The position numbers and the translations under genes are program-made. Of a stretch of DNA of 64,000 nt, positions 9,721 to 18,488 are shown in pieces. This DNA is from Lentibacillus sediminis (GTDB lineage: Bacteria > Bacillota > Bacilli > Bacillales > Amphibacillaceae), in NCBI RefSeq assembly GCF_002763455.1, contig NZ_NIXK01000007.1, positions 124,001 through 188,000 on the forward strand. Direction: 5' to 3'. Position 1 is the stretch's first letter; each line of letters opens with the position of its first letter. Below the pieces are notes generated by a model. The model was not told where the DNA came from. It saw only the letters and a list, made by a program, of their open reading frames with translations, and ran no database searches.

Positions 9721-9978
9721 TTGGATTGTCAGCTAAATATTAAAAACTACGAAGTATTAAAAAAGCATTTTGGCAATGTAGATGTTTATTACACAGATAT
9801 GGAAGACCAAATTTTAGTATCAATCCCAGTATGGAATTTTAGCTACTTGTGGAACATGATAAAAAATGATAATGAAGCTAAGCAGGAGTGTTTAAAAGCA
9901 TTATCTTTACCAATGTTAGAAGAGCATGCTATCGAGTTATCAAATCATATCTATCATTACATACAATGGGGACAATAA
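9721..9978 (+). CDS. Hypothetical protein, 85 residues
   Basis: A small acidic protein starting with TTG at 9721 behind a strong AGGAGGGG site, 12 bases after the recombinase stop, so probably co-transcribed with it. No domain is recognised. There are no membrane segments. It might be an accessory factor to the recombinase, but nothing in the sequence shows this. Confidence 0.55.
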   Translation: MDCQLNIKNYEVLKKHFGNVDVYYTDMEDQILVSIPVWNFSYLWNMIKNDNEAKQECLKALSLPMLEEHAIELSNHIYHYIQWGQ

Positions 9979-10065
9979 AATATCAAATATTAAGCTCATA
10001 ATATTAGAGTTTTATCTTAAAATTTCTATGAGCGGGAAACCCTGTAGGTCTGGTATGCTCATATT

Positions 10066-10260
10066 GTGCAGCACCTTTTGCAGATTATATACTTGGTTAA
10101 ATTAATAAACCAAAACAAACCACTGAAGGTTATTTTGCATAAGTTATTGGTCGATCCAACAGAATCAATGTTCAATAAATGGAAAAATATGTCCGCCGAA
10201 GAGAGAAGTGAAGCTATTAATATGATAAGATATATTCAAATTAAAAAAGGGGATGATTAG
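10066..10260 (+). CDS. Short hypothetical ORF, possibly a gene remnant
   Basis: The open frame is 64 codons from a GTG without a good ribosome binding site. Its C-terminal half (MSAEERSEAINMIRYIQIKK) reads like genuine protein, but the upstream part appears to continue in another frame (VCSYCAAPFADYIL, with a CxxC pair). This suggests a frameshifted gene rather than a complete small one. It ends directly before the start of the next gene. Confidence 0.35.
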   Translation: MQHLLQIIYLVKLINQNKPLKVILHKLLVDPTESMFNKWKNMSAEERSEAINMIRYIQIKKGDD

Positions 10261-10929
10261 ATGGGCTTGCGGGAAAAGTGGAAAGAAAATAAAAGGCAAA
10301 TCAGGGAAGCTATGGAGAAAAGGGAAGAAGAACTAAATAATGAGCCAAAATACCTCGCAAAACAGGAACGAGAGAAAAAAATTCATGACATTTTGGCAAA
10401 ATGGTCCGGGGATAGTGATACCAGTAAACTAGAAAGGCAGCTTTATGGCAATAAAAACTCTATATTGTATGCTGATAAAGAGGTTTTAAAAGAATATGAA
10501 AGCGTTTTAGGGTTCGTTGGTGCTGATTATGGCGATGTCCAAAACAAAAAAATATTCGGCGTACTAATTATAACAGATGACCGTTTGCTGTTCGCTCAAA
10601 AAGATAAAAAAAGCAGTTTTAAACAGTCCTGGAAGCACAATAAAATAAACGGAATAAAAGATGGTGTATTCCCGTTGAAGCCACATCAACTACAAATTGA
10701 AGTCGGAAAATCAAAGGTTATTTTTCATCGAATTAAAAAGAAGGATCAGTTCAATACCTTTATAAAGGTATTGCAGAATAAAATCGATAATCCAGAAGTT
10801 CCTAAGAAATCGAATAAGCCCACACAAAATAAATACAAGCTGCTAGAGCAAATTGCCAAACTTAAAGATGATGGCACCCTTACTGAGGACGAGTTTGCTG
10901 CAGAGAAAAAGAAAATATTAGAGGGGTGA
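10261..10929 (+). CDS. PH-like domain protein with C-terminal SHOCT domain
   Basis: A 222-residue protein. Residues about 60-165 look like a bacterial pleckstrin-homology-type domain (ADKEVLKEYESVLGFV, GVLIITDDRLLF). The last 32 residues form a SHOCT motif (LLEQIAKLKDDGTLTEDEF), a short helical module common at the ends of bacterial proteins and likely used for oligomerisation. The N-terminus is a charged coil. No signal peptide is present. The gene starts immediately after the preceding stop and is followed at 4 bases by a membrane nuclease, forming an operon. Confidence 0.7.
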   Translation: MGLREKWKENKRQIREAMEKREEELNNEPKYLAKQEREKKIHDILAKWSGDSDTSKLERQLYGNKNSILYADKEVLKEYESVLGFVGADYGDVQNKKIFGVLIITDDRLLFAQKDKKSSFKQSWKHNKINGIKDGVFPLKPHQLQIEVGKSKVIFHRIKKKDQFNTFIKVLQNKIDNPEVPKKSNKPTQNKYKLLEQIAKLKDDGTLTEDEFAAEKKKILEG

Positions 10930-10933
10930 AAAT

Positions 10934-12187
10934 ATGAACAAAATACCGGGTTTCCGGTCGAATACAACCTGGAAAAAAATCTTGGCTTGGTTTATTTACC
11001 TGTTTCTTGCCTTCTATATTTTATCGGAAGCAACCAGGCCATTCCCAGATAACATTTTATCCTTAGTAAACACAATCGCTGGCGTAGGTTTCATCGCCGC
11101 TATTGTTGCACTCATAAAAGGAAAGCTAGCGATATTAAGCATACCAAATCGACAAATTGCAAGCGCGGTGTTGTTTGTAACGATTTTGCTCTTAGGGTTT
11201 GTGCCAATGCCGAAAGATCAAGTGGCGAGTGACAATCAAACGAAATCTAGCAATATTGAAACCACCGAAGCAACCGCGAAGGTAGATAACGAAACAGACG
11301 ATGAGCAAGAAGAAGAACAGGCTCAAAAAGAACAAGAACAGCGTGAAAAAGAAGAAGCTGCTACAAAGGCGGAGGAAGAACGCAAAGAGCGTGAGGAACA
11401 AGAACGCCAGGAAGCAGAAGAAAAAGCTGCTGCCGAGCAGAAAGCGAAGGATGAAGCTGTTGCTAAGGAAAAGGCCGAGCAGGAAGCGGAAGAAGCCGAA
11501 CAGGAACAATACGGCGAAGTTGCTACCGTTACCAAAGTTATAGACGGCGACACGCTAGAAATCAACATGAATGGCACCACAGAGGATGTGCGACTATTGC
11601 TGATTGACACGCCGGAGACAGTGCACCCGAGTGAGCCGGTGCAGCCATTTGGGCCAGAGGCCTCCCAATTTGTGAAAGATACGTTGCAGGGTGAGGAAGT
11701 CCGGGTGCAGGTAGGTATTGAGGAAAGAGACAACTATGGCCGGCTGTTGGCCTACGTCTACCATGACGGCGAAACCATACAAGAAATGCTGCTGGAAGAG
11801 GGTTTAGCGAAAACAGCGTATTTATACAACGATCTGACCATGCTGGAAGAATTCCACGCGGCTCAGCAGCCGGCTATTGATGCAGGGATCGGGGTATGGT
11901 CGATTCCCGGTTATGCCGATCCGGTCGATGAAGGCGGATATAATTATCAGGAAGAACCAGATCCAGAACCTGAACCGGAGCCAGAGACAGAACCAGAGCC
12001 AGAGACGGAGACAGAAACGCCAGCCACCGATCTTCCGTTTGATCCGTTCGGCCCCGACAGAGACTGTGGAGACTTTAGTTCTCATTCGGTAGCGCAGGCA
12101 TTCTTTGAAGCCGCTGGAGGTCCGGCCAGCGATCCGCACGATCTAAACCGAGACACGGACGGAATCGCGTGTGACAGTTTGCAATAA
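10934..12187 (+). CDS. Membrane-anchored thermonuclease (SNase) with excalibur domain
   Basis: A 417-residue protein with three membrane-spanning stretches at about 14-32, 42-62 and 75-92, then a charged coiled-coil linker (115-192). The staphylococcal nuclease domain covers about 195-327: VIDGDTLEI with D205, R220, LIDTPET at 224-230 and ERDNYGR at 264-270. A proline/glutamate-rich spacer leads to a C-terminal excalibur motif (DRDCGDF and DLNRDTDGIACD, 376-414), a calcium-binding module with paired cysteines. It probably cuts nucleic acid at or outside the membrane. The start follows AGAGGGG. It forms an operon with the PH/SHOCT gene. Confidence 0.85.
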   Translation: MNKIPGFRSNTTWKKILAWFIYLFLAFYILSEATRPFPDNILSLVNTIAGVGFIAAIVALIKGKLAILSIPNRQIASAVLFVTILLLGFVPMPKDQVASDNQTKSSNIETTEATAKVDNETDDEQEEEQAQKEQEQREKEEAATKAEEERKEREEQERQEAEEKAAAEQKAKDEAVAKEKAEQEAEEAEQEQYGEVATVTKVIDGDTLEINMNGTTEDVRLLLIDTPETVHPSEPVQPFGPEASQFVKDTLQGEEVRVQVGIEERDNYGRLLAYVYHDGETIQEMLLEEGLAKTAYLYNDLTMLEEFHAAQQPAIDAGIGVWSIPGYADPVDEGGYNYQEEPDPEPEPEPETEPEPETETETPATDLPFDPFGPDRDCGDFSSHSVAQAFFEAAGGPASDPHDLNRDTDGIACDSLQ

Positions 12188-12229
12188 TGTTGGGTGTGCG
12201 TGAGCAAAAACTAAAAGTGGGTGATAAGA

Positions 12230-12430
12230 ATGAAGATAAAAAAGCCAAGATCCCCAATATCAAAGGCCAAATCTAACATGAAAAGAAAAGTAAAAAAATC
12301 CGTTACACCTGGCTACGGTAAAGGTGGAGCGACAGCTATAAGTGACCCGAAAAAATACATTAAGAAAAAAGCGTTAGGGAAACCACTTTCCAAAAAGAAG
12401 AAAAAAGGATTTCTTTCATTGTTTAAATAA
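12230..12430 (+). CDS. Small highly basic protein
   Basis: A 66-residue protein very rich in lysine (MKIKKPRSPIS start, KKKKKGFLSLFK end). I place the start at ATG 12230, because GTGGG lies 8-12 bases before it; the alternative GTG at 12221 lacks a site. The composition suggests nucleic acid or membrane-surface binding, but no family is recognised. It is the last gene before a terminator and probably belongs to the nuclease operon. Confidence 0.55.
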   Translation: MKIKKPRSPISKAKSNMKRKVKKSVTPGYGKGGATAISDPKKYIKKKALGKPLSKKKKKGFLSLFK

Positions 12431-12456
12431 GAGCTGCTACTTGCGAATAAGGATTG

Positions 12457-12480
12457 GGTGCACCTCTGTGCACCTTCTCT
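12457..12480 (+). terminator. Terminator of nuclease operon
   Basis: GGTGCAC pairs with GTGCACC across CTCT, followed by TTCTCTTT on the plus strand, 26 bases past the small basic gene. Confidence 0.7.
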
Positions 12481-12849
12481 TTCAACCATAAACGGAACTT
12501 ACATTCCGATAAGAGAGGGGTGTCATGTATTACAACTATATAGATCTTATAGGAACATCATTCGTAAATAAGAGCTATTTGCTATTAATCGTTGATTTTG
12601 GGGGTAGGTAGCAAACCTGCTCAAGTATACTAATACCCTTATATTATTGAACTCAGTACCCTAGTTACCCTAGTCCCCAGTAACATTCACTCCCACATGG
12701 TCTTAATCTAGGAACTCTTTTTTCCTAGTCTCCCCTAATTACCCTATCCCAGCATTATTAGGATCACTGTTTAGGGGTATTAGGGTAAACTAGGGCAAGT
12801 AGGTTGCCCTAGTTGAAAGCCTTGTCCCTATTGGGGTAAATTAGCATTA
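12481..12849. other. Non-coding stretch rich in CCCTA/TAGGG steps
   Basis: No gene is seen. Many short runs of CCCTAGTTACCC and TTAGGGTAAACTAGGG occur at 12650-12850. They resemble the coding repeats at the end of the DUF3987 gene and are probably the run-off of that remnant rather than a functional repeat. Confidence 0.4.
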
Positions 12850-13017
12850 GGGTTATTAGGGTTACTTTTCTGGTGTGTTCATCAGCGTTGGATTGATGAG
12901 AATTATCTTTTTTCTACCTTGCAATCTGTTTTGATGAAATTTCTATCCTTTAAATGTTTAAGAATTTCATCTAGCGTAGATGATTTCTTGACTATTTTCT
13001 TCACCAGCTGTCATAAT
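12850..13017 (-). pseudogene. Remnant of the 3' end of a DUF3987-type replication gene
   Basis: These bases match the 3' end of the intact DUF3987 gene (about 19618-19790) nearly base for base, with scattered substitutions and small indels. Shared stretches include AGAATTATCTTTTTTCT, TTTTGATGAAATTTCTATCC and CTATTTTCTTCACCAGCTG (CCATTTTCTTCACC in the intact copy). The frame is broken and the rest of the gene is missing. It marks the scar of a second, related element once integrated in this island. Confidence 0.8.
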
Positions 13018-13324
13018 CATTATCTGTTAAATCGACTGAAATCACCACCCTTGAGCTTGTTGTTAAGTGAAAATAAAGATGTTTAATATTGTCGACCTAA
13101 AGCCGCATTATTCCGTTGAAAAATGCGGCTGTCTCAAGAAATAGTTGTTTACTTTATATATTCGTCTGGCTATTACATACGTAATTTGTGATTAAAAAGA
13201 TGTTTACTTTTGCTCAACAATTGCGCCCGATCGTATTCTTGAATAGTCTTTTTGCTATTAGCTGGTATTGTTGAAATTCCTTTGAAAAAGTATATCAAGG
13301 TACGCTATTCTTAGTAACGTTCAT
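13018..13324. other. Non-coding stretch at the end of the HEPN/AAA+ operon
   Basis: No gene is seen. A hairpin AGCCGCATT/AATGCGGCT lies at 13101-13130. GCCCGATCGTATT at 13225-13237 recurs at 18385-18397, beyond the other end of the operon. Confidence 0.5.
13101..13130. terminator. Hairpin without a strong T tract
   Basis: AGCCGCATT pairs with AATGCGGCT across about 12 bases. It lies some 195 bases beyond the end of the minus-strand operon and could end read-through transcription from it. The lack of a clear T run lowers confidence. Confidence 0.4.
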
Positions 13325-14509
13325 TTATATTTTACCTTTCTCCTTAAGAAAAAGGTAAAATGTAATCCTAATATTTTTTTGTATATTTCTGAGGTTATCT
13401 TCACCTTTAATATTTATTTTAGAAAGAATTTCTTCTCTGTCACTATCGGTCATTCTTTTACCACTCTTCCGTTGATAAATCTTTAAGATATTTTTAGTAA
13501 ATTCTTTTTTGTCCTCAAAATTCAAAGCGTTAAATCGATTTACTACATTGAATCTAGATCGTAATTCTGGTGGGATTTTCTCCTTGTAATTGTGTTTGTC
13601 TAAATTTGAGGTAAATATAATAATGTATCCATTTAGGTTGTGAACACGTCCCATTGCATCGTCAAATTTACCTTCCTCTAATAATTGAAGGAAAAAATTG
13701 TGGGCTGCAGGATCAGCCTTTTCAAATTCATCTACTAATAGCACCCCTGCATTGCTTTTATTTATCTTTTGTACAAGGTCACTTTCAGCTTCACTATTCA
13801 CGTATCCAGGGGGGCTACCAATTAAGCTTGCTAGTGAATTTTCACTTTTGTAGTTAGCAAAGTTTATTTTCGCTAAGGGATTTTTTTGATCAAGAAAACT
13901 ATGTAAAATACGTGCAATCTCAGTCTTACCTACTCCTGAAGGGCCAAGTAAAAATACCGACAAAATAGGTAAATCATTTACTTTTGTATTGAAGAACTTA
14001 AACATACTAATTTCTCTGTTGAGAATACCTTTGAACTTATGATGACCAACCAAATCTTTTTCAATGGTCTTAAAAAGGCTATTAAGTCTAGTTTTATTTA
14101 AATCAACTACTTTATTAATTGATTTGGAAAGTGGTTGTATTTTTTCAACCGTATCTAAGTCGTAACTTTTATTCATATTAATGAACTCACGGTACCTAAA
14201 GAACAGACCAAGCTCTTGAAGGACAATTTGATTGTACTTGGACTCTACCAAAAAACGAACCCCGTCACAGTTTTCTATAATCTGATAAAGCGCTTGCTCA
14301 ACATTATATTTTATGGTTTCAAAATTCTTATTAGTAAGTGCGGCTATAGTACTGGTAAGGTCAATATCACATTGAAAGTCGACGTCTGATATTTCAAGAC
14401 CAATACCGAATTTCGCTAAGCTAAAAACAGGGATTCCAGCTTCTTCTCTATTTTTTATGTAATATTGGTATTCATCTTTCTTGTAAACGTAAATAGTTTC
14501 TTCACTCAC
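13325..14509 (-). CDS. ClpA/ClpB-like AAA+ ATPase (single D2-type module)
   Basis: A 394-residue ATPase with one AAA+ module like the second domain of ClpB. Walker A GPSGVGKT is at 189-196, the substrate pore loop GSPPGYV at 231-237, Walker B VLLVDEFEKA at 256-265, sensor 1 TSN at 300-302 and the arginine finger in PELRSRF at 314-320. Residues 1-180 are a novel region replacing the usual Clp N-domain and D1. It probably forms a hexamer that threads or remodels proteins. It is the last gene of a four-gene operon, 18 bases after its neighbour. The start is GTG at 14509 behind AAAGGA. Confidence 0.8.
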   Translation of the reverse strand: MSEETIYVYKKDEYQYYIKNREEAGIPVFSLAKFGIGLEISDVDFQCDIDLTSTIAALTNKNFETIKYNVEQALYQIIENCDGVRFLVESKYNQIVLQELGLFFRYREFINMNKSYDLDTVEKIQPLSKSINKVVDLNKTRLNSLFKTIEKDLVGHHKFKGILNREISMFKFFNTKVNDLPILSVFLLGPSGVGKTEIARILHSFLDQKNPLAKINFANYKSENSLASLIGSPPGYVNSEAESDLVQKINKSNAGVLLVDEFEKADPAAHNFFLQLLEEGKFDDAMGRVHNLNGYIIIFTSNLDKHNYKEKIPPELRSRFNVVNRFNALNFEDKKEFTKNILKIYQRKSGKRMTDSDREEILSKINIKGEDNLRNIQKNIRITFYLFLKEKGKI

Positions 14510-14527
14510 GATAAAGGTCCTTTCTGA

Positions 14528-15313
14528 CTAAAATTCAAGCCTTTGGACAATTGCTAATAAATCTAAATATCTATACTTCGTGTTATTATCATCACTCTTC
14601 CCGGATTCATCTTCACTTGAGTCTTCTATTTCATCTTCAATATTTTTATCGTTTTGAGTCAAATAACCGAATGTGCTTTTTAACTCCTTTTTCCGCCTTT
14701 TTCCTTTGTAAATTCCTATAAGAGAAACATTTCCGATAAACAAATCGTCGATTGTGTAGTTATTTTCAAATTCATTCTGCACCTCAGAAGGGATTTTAAA
14801 AAGATATTGTTCATTATTTTTATTGGCAGTAATTAAATACGAATGATCCTCACCTACTGTTTTCATTAGTTCTCCTACTGATATATCTTCATGTTTAAAG
14901 CGATCCAAAACCCCTTGTTTAACTAGTTTCATTTGTCGTGTCTCTTCTTCATTAGATAGAAATAATTCAGTATCATCGATTAGGACTAATTGGCCTACAT
15001 TGGCTTTATCTATGTCTTTATCGGATATTTTTATTGCAGAAATTAAACTTCTTAAAATAACAGCATTTGTAGTTTTGATTTCTACAGTTTTATTTAAACC
15101 AGTAGCCTTCGAAAATTCATAGCCTCCCTCGCCTTCAGCTGTAAATATAGTAGAAAGCATTGCTTTTAATCTAGCAGTTAGTTTAGTTGTATGTATGTTT
15201 TGCTCATTTTGATCTTCTTGAGTGGGAACTTTGTTATCAAGTAACATTGCTATTTCAAATACCTTGTCAAAATTGAGATAAAACACACTGAAGTGATCTA
15301 AATTAAATTTCAT
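14528..15313 (-). CDS. Hypothetical protein of HEPN/AAA+ operon, 261 residues
   Basis: I do not recognise the family. The protein is soluble, with a helical N-terminal half, a beta-rich middle (VGQLVLIDDTELFL, NVSLIGIYKGKRRKK) and a very acidic linker (IEDEIEDSSEDESGKSDD, about 225-243) before a short conserved-looking tail (YRYLDLLAIVQRLEF). The tail-after-linker layout suggests docking on a partner, plausibly the AAA+ ATPase encoded 18 bases downstream. The ATG at 15313 has AGGGGG upstream. It might be related to DUF6414-like proteins, but that is only a hunch. Confidence 0.6.
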   Translation of the reverse strand: MKFNLDHFSVFYLNFDKVFEIAMLLDNKVPTQEDQNEQNIHTTKLTARLKAMLSTIFTAEGEGGYEFSKATGLNKTVEIKTTNAVILRSLISAIKISDKDIDKANVGQLVLIDDTELFLSNEEETRQMKLVKQGVLDRFKHEDISVGELMKTVGEDHSYLITANKNNEQYLFKIPSEVQNEFENNYTIDDLFIGNVSLIGIYKGKRRKKELKSTFGYLTQNDKNIEDEIEDSSEDESGKSDDNNTKYRYLDLLAIVQRLEF

Positions 15314-15457
15314 AATTGCCCCCTAAATTATAACAACATATTAATTAATCACTAGTTTATCGAATAGTCTTAGCCGGTATCGTATTACAGATTACTTGAA
15401 ATTAAAATACATTCCACGAGGTTTTACGTTATAGCCTCCAAAAATGCATTTACTATT

Positions 15458-16225
15458 TTAGAATTCATCTATCTGGGTTATATTTTCAGGTGAAATACAA
15501 ACTTCTTCATTTAAGAAAACCATAAAATTTTTATCAGGGTCCCAATAATTTGTCTTCTTAAATAGAACATACTCCACGGCCTTTAATACATACTCCGCAG
15601 GTTCATAAAAATTGATATCTTCAAAGTTTACTAGGAGTGTCAGTTTCATTGATTTAGCATTTTCTTTCCACTTTCCTATCAAACCAGGCATATGAATAAG
15701 TTTGCTAATATCCCATATAAATTCAGGGCATTCTCTAATATGTCTTACATTTGAATTATTTTCAGCATCTTCCTTAATCAAAAAACCGTTGATACATTTA
15801 TCTGAGTTAAAACGATGAAAAAGCATCTCATCCTCGAAAACTTTTCCCTTAAAATGAATTAATGGTGGCGAACCTTCCTCATAATGAATTTTAACCCCAG
15901 AAGCAGTAAGGAAAGAAGACAAAATATCATTTTTAATTATAGATTGTAAATTTAGGATTCCATTCTGTCGAAAACTACTATCATCTATTCCAGAAGTAAG
16001 ATGGAACATAAGAAATTTTTCAGGAAGAATCTGATCTTTACTTAAATTAAAAAAGTCTAAAACGTCTTCAATATAGAGATTATCATAATACCAGCATTTA
16101 TCTTTATTAGTTACTCTGTACTTATTACTCTCAATAAACATATTTACAGTTTCTTCGTCAGTTCTAAGCAATTCCGATAAAGACTTTGAAGTTGTGTCAA
16201 CTGTTGAACAATCTAGTACACGCAA
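15458..16225 (-). CDS. Hypothetical protein, possible ADP-ribosyltransferase-like fold
   Basis: A 255-residue soluble protein of no recognised family. Residues 73-93 (MFHLTSG, then RQNGILNL) follow the H-x-T ... G-[IL]-L pattern at the start of several ADP-ribosyltransferase-fold enzymes such as DarT. This match is short and could be chance. The gene is second in the operon, 47 bases after the HEPN gene, starting at TTG 16225 behind GGGAGGGG. If the fold is right it could be the toxic effector of the system. Confidence 0.55.
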   Translation of the reverse strand: MRVLDCSTVDTTSKSLSELLRTDEETVNMFIESNKYRVTNKDKCWYYDNLYIEDVLDFFNLSKDQILPEKFLMFHLTSGIDDSSFRQNGILNLQSIIKNDILSSFLTASGVKIHYEEGSPPLIHFKGKVFEDEMLFHRFNSDKCINGFLIKEDAENNSNVRHIRECPEFIWDISKLIHMPGLIGKWKENAKSMKLTLLVNFEDINFYEPAEYVLKAVEYVLFKKTNYWDPDKNFMVFLNEEVCISPENITQIDEF

Positions 16226-16272
16226 ATAACTTCCCCTCCCATCTGTTTATAAGTTTATCCTTGGTTGGCCAA

Positions 16273-17343
16273 TCACTCAGTTAACTTTGTTGAATAGTCG
16301 TTTGGATCTCTATTAATTAATCCTTCATTTAATTGTAATTCTTTACTTGCTTCTTCAACACTTTTCATATGTTTATCCATATAAGCTTCTAATACTTGAT
16401 AAGAAAAGCACTGAGCTTCAATAGTCAATTTTCGGGATACAGAGAAAGGAAGTTCCCCAAAACTATGTGCACTGATATTTCTAAGTTCAAAAAGTTCATA
16501 ATAATAATCAAAATAACTTATGTTTTTTTTATAAAAGGCATCATTTGGTTCTAAGTTTATCAAAGACCGCCATCTTTCTTTAGCTCTTATAACTTTAGCT
16601 TTATCATCTTTTTTTCCCGGCTTTCCCAGTATTGCTTCCACAGCTCTACAGCTTTGTACCAATGCAGCTTCCATTTTGGGTATCATTTCCGCCTCTTCCC
16701 ATAACATTGGTTCATGACTAGGGTGTTTTTTAGTTCCCGACCTACTTAGTTCACAAACAAAACAAAACCAGTGATGATCTACTGAGTTTTTAAATATACT
16801 CAATGCAGTATAAAATTTATCATCTCTTAAAAGCAATTCTATTAAAGGAATTATTTCTTTAAAAAAAGAAACCTTTTGAATTGAACCATTAAAGGTCCCT
16901 TCATATAAGTGATCACTTACTTTAAATTCACTCTCTTCGATTGTTTTTAGGCTATTAAAATAATAAATCCAGTGATACTTCATATTTGAAGCATGCTCAA
17001 AGGCGTAATAATAAGTTAAAGTTAGTTCTAATATGTAACCCATATTCTTCCAATAACTGATGTTTTTAATATCAGTTGAAACTTCTGATACTATTGATGA
17101 ATAGTTATTTTTTGTATGAGTCCATATAAATATTTTTTCAAATTCTGACTTCAATAATGGAGTATAGTCACCCACGTTAAACCCTGTGCTATTATCTGTT
17201 TTAATTCCTGAGATGATAGCATGATGACAACTTTTATTCGGTATATCTTGAGGGTATTTTTCTAAGTATTGCCTCCTTTCTTCTTCCTTTTCCTGCAAAT
17301 ATTGTTCTATTATCTTTTTCAATTGCTCATTTCCATCATTCAT
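16273..17343 (-). CDS. Protein with C-terminal HEPN ribonuclease motif
   Basis: A 356-residue protein, first gene of the operon. Near the C-terminus ELRNISAH (R288 to H293) fits the R-x4-H signature of HEPN domains, flanked by long helices as HEPN folds require. HEPN proteins are typically RNA-cutting effectors in abortive infection, toxin-antitoxin and CRISPR systems. The first 170 residues are unassigned. I start at ATG 17343, which has AGGAG 7 bases upstream, not the upstream TTG at 17394. A RNase role is inferred from the motif alone. Confidence 0.65.
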   Translation of the reverse strand: MNDGNEQLKKIIEQYLQEKEEERRQYLEKYPQDIPNKSCHHAIISGIKTDNSTGFNVGDYTPLLKSEFEKIFIWTHTKNNYSSIVSEVSTDIKNISYWKNMGYILELTLTYYYAFEHASNMKYHWIYYFNSLKTIEESEFKVSDHLYEGTFNGSIQKVSFFKEIIPLIELLLRDDKFYTALSIFKNSVDHHWFCFVCELSRSGTKKHPSHEPMLWEEAEMIPKMEAALVQSCRAVEAILGKPGKKDDKAKVIRAKERWRSLINLEPNDAFYKKNISYFDYYYELFELRNISAHSFGELPFSVSRKLTIEAQCFSYQVLEAYMDKHMKSVEEASKELQLNEGLINRDPNDYSTKLTE

Positions 17344-17479
17344 TAAACTACTCCTATTAATTGTAGATTCATCAAATATACCATACCTTCGCAAAATCCT
17401 TGCTCCACAATCCCAGCTAATAAGAAGTCAACCCATAGGACTAAAAAAGTTTCTAAAAACATGATACAATAAATTTGCC

Positions 17480-17533
17480 ACGACGAATAGCCTTCCTAAT
17501 CGGAAGGTGAAATAGAACTATTGTTCGTGTCGT
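17480..17533. repeat. Nested hairpin at the 3' side of the IS110 remnant
   Basis: The outer stem pairs ACGACGAATAG (17480-17490) with CTATTGTTCGTGTCGT (17518-17533); the inner stem pairs CCTTCC with GGAAGG at 17491-17507. It directly abuts the transposase stop and is probably an IS end structure. In IS110/IS1111 relatives, non-coding ends encode guide (bridge) RNAs, so an RNA role is possible. Confidence 0.5.
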
Positions 17534-17534
17534 T

Positions 17535-18281
17535 TTATGTTTCTACAAATGCTTCTTTTCGTTTAAGCATGTAAAAAATCCAATGAATCAGTTTATTCAT
17601 GCAGGCTCCCATCACGACTTTATGTGGTTTTCCTTCTTCTCGCTTGCTCTGATAATAAGCGATAAGTTTGGTGTTACGTGATTTGCGCAATCCACATAAT
17701 ACAGCGGTATATAAGGCTTGACGAAGCTTGCTTGATCCGCGTTTAGTCATACGGTTTTGCGTTGCTTTGAATTTGCCTGATTCATGAACCCTGGGATCAA
17801 TCCCAGAAAATGCAGCTAATTTCTTCGGATGACAAAATCGTTCAATCTCACCGATTTCAGACAAAATTGTAGCGGCAATCTTGTCTCCAATACCCGGAAT
17901 GGATTGAATTAGATTATAGTCATCCAATTTTTTTGCCTGATCATCTATCTCGTGTTTCAGGACGGAAAGGTGCTCTTGATATTCAAATAACAGTTTGATG
18001 TACATTTTCAGGCTAATAATCGGACTATGATAAAGCGTTTCTTGGAAAGGATCCATTAAAGCTGCTTCATGTAATCGTGTTGCCTTCTTAAATGCCCATG
18101 AATAGGATCTCGTATGGCAGTAAGATTTAATGGATTCCGCCAATTTTTCAATGCTTGCACTTAATACGAAGCCCGGTGTTGGGAAATCCAGAAGCATATG
18201 CAATGAAACATTGGAATAAATCGATCCAAATACGTTTTTATATTCGGGTAGAGGGGGAACATTTTTGTGGACGGGATCAAT
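17535..18281 (-). pseudogene. Truncated IS110-family transposase
   Basis: The readable part carries the Transposase_20 domain with its catalytic serine region: IQSIPGIGDKIAATILSEIG, then GIDPRVHESGK and KRGSSKLRQAL. An open frame extends up to 18281, where a stop appears; the N-terminal DEDD nuclease half is missing. It is therefore a dead fragment. The surviving C-terminal part of 222 residues starts at an internal TTG. Confidence 0.85.
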
Positions 18282-18338
18282 TCAAGTCCCACTGGCCCGT
18301 TCGTTCTCCTCCGGCTACCTCTATTAAACCATTAAAAT

Positions 18339-18369
18339 GGTCAACCGGAAAAATAAATTCCGATTGACC
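18339..18369. repeat. Palindrome upstream of the IS110 fragment
   Basis: GGTCAACCGGAA pairs with TTCCGATTGACC (one mismatch) across AAATAAA. No T tract follows on either strand, so it may be an IS end or a decayed terminator. Confidence 0.45.
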
Positions 18370-18488
18370 TCATAATACGATATGGCCCGATCGTATTGCT
18401 GAATAACCATTTGCTAAAACAATATCACATTTCTCTCGAAAGCACCTTGATTCTTAAACAACTTTTTTATTATTTAACACTTGTTTGT

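Noticed and set aside
11192-11733. Minus-strand frames rich in Phe/Ser
   Set aside because: They are shadows of the low-complexity charged coil in the nuclease gene.
12640-12870. TTAGGG-like runs considered as telomere-type repeats
   Set aside because: They are irregular and correspond to the coding end of the DUF3987 remnant and its surroundings.
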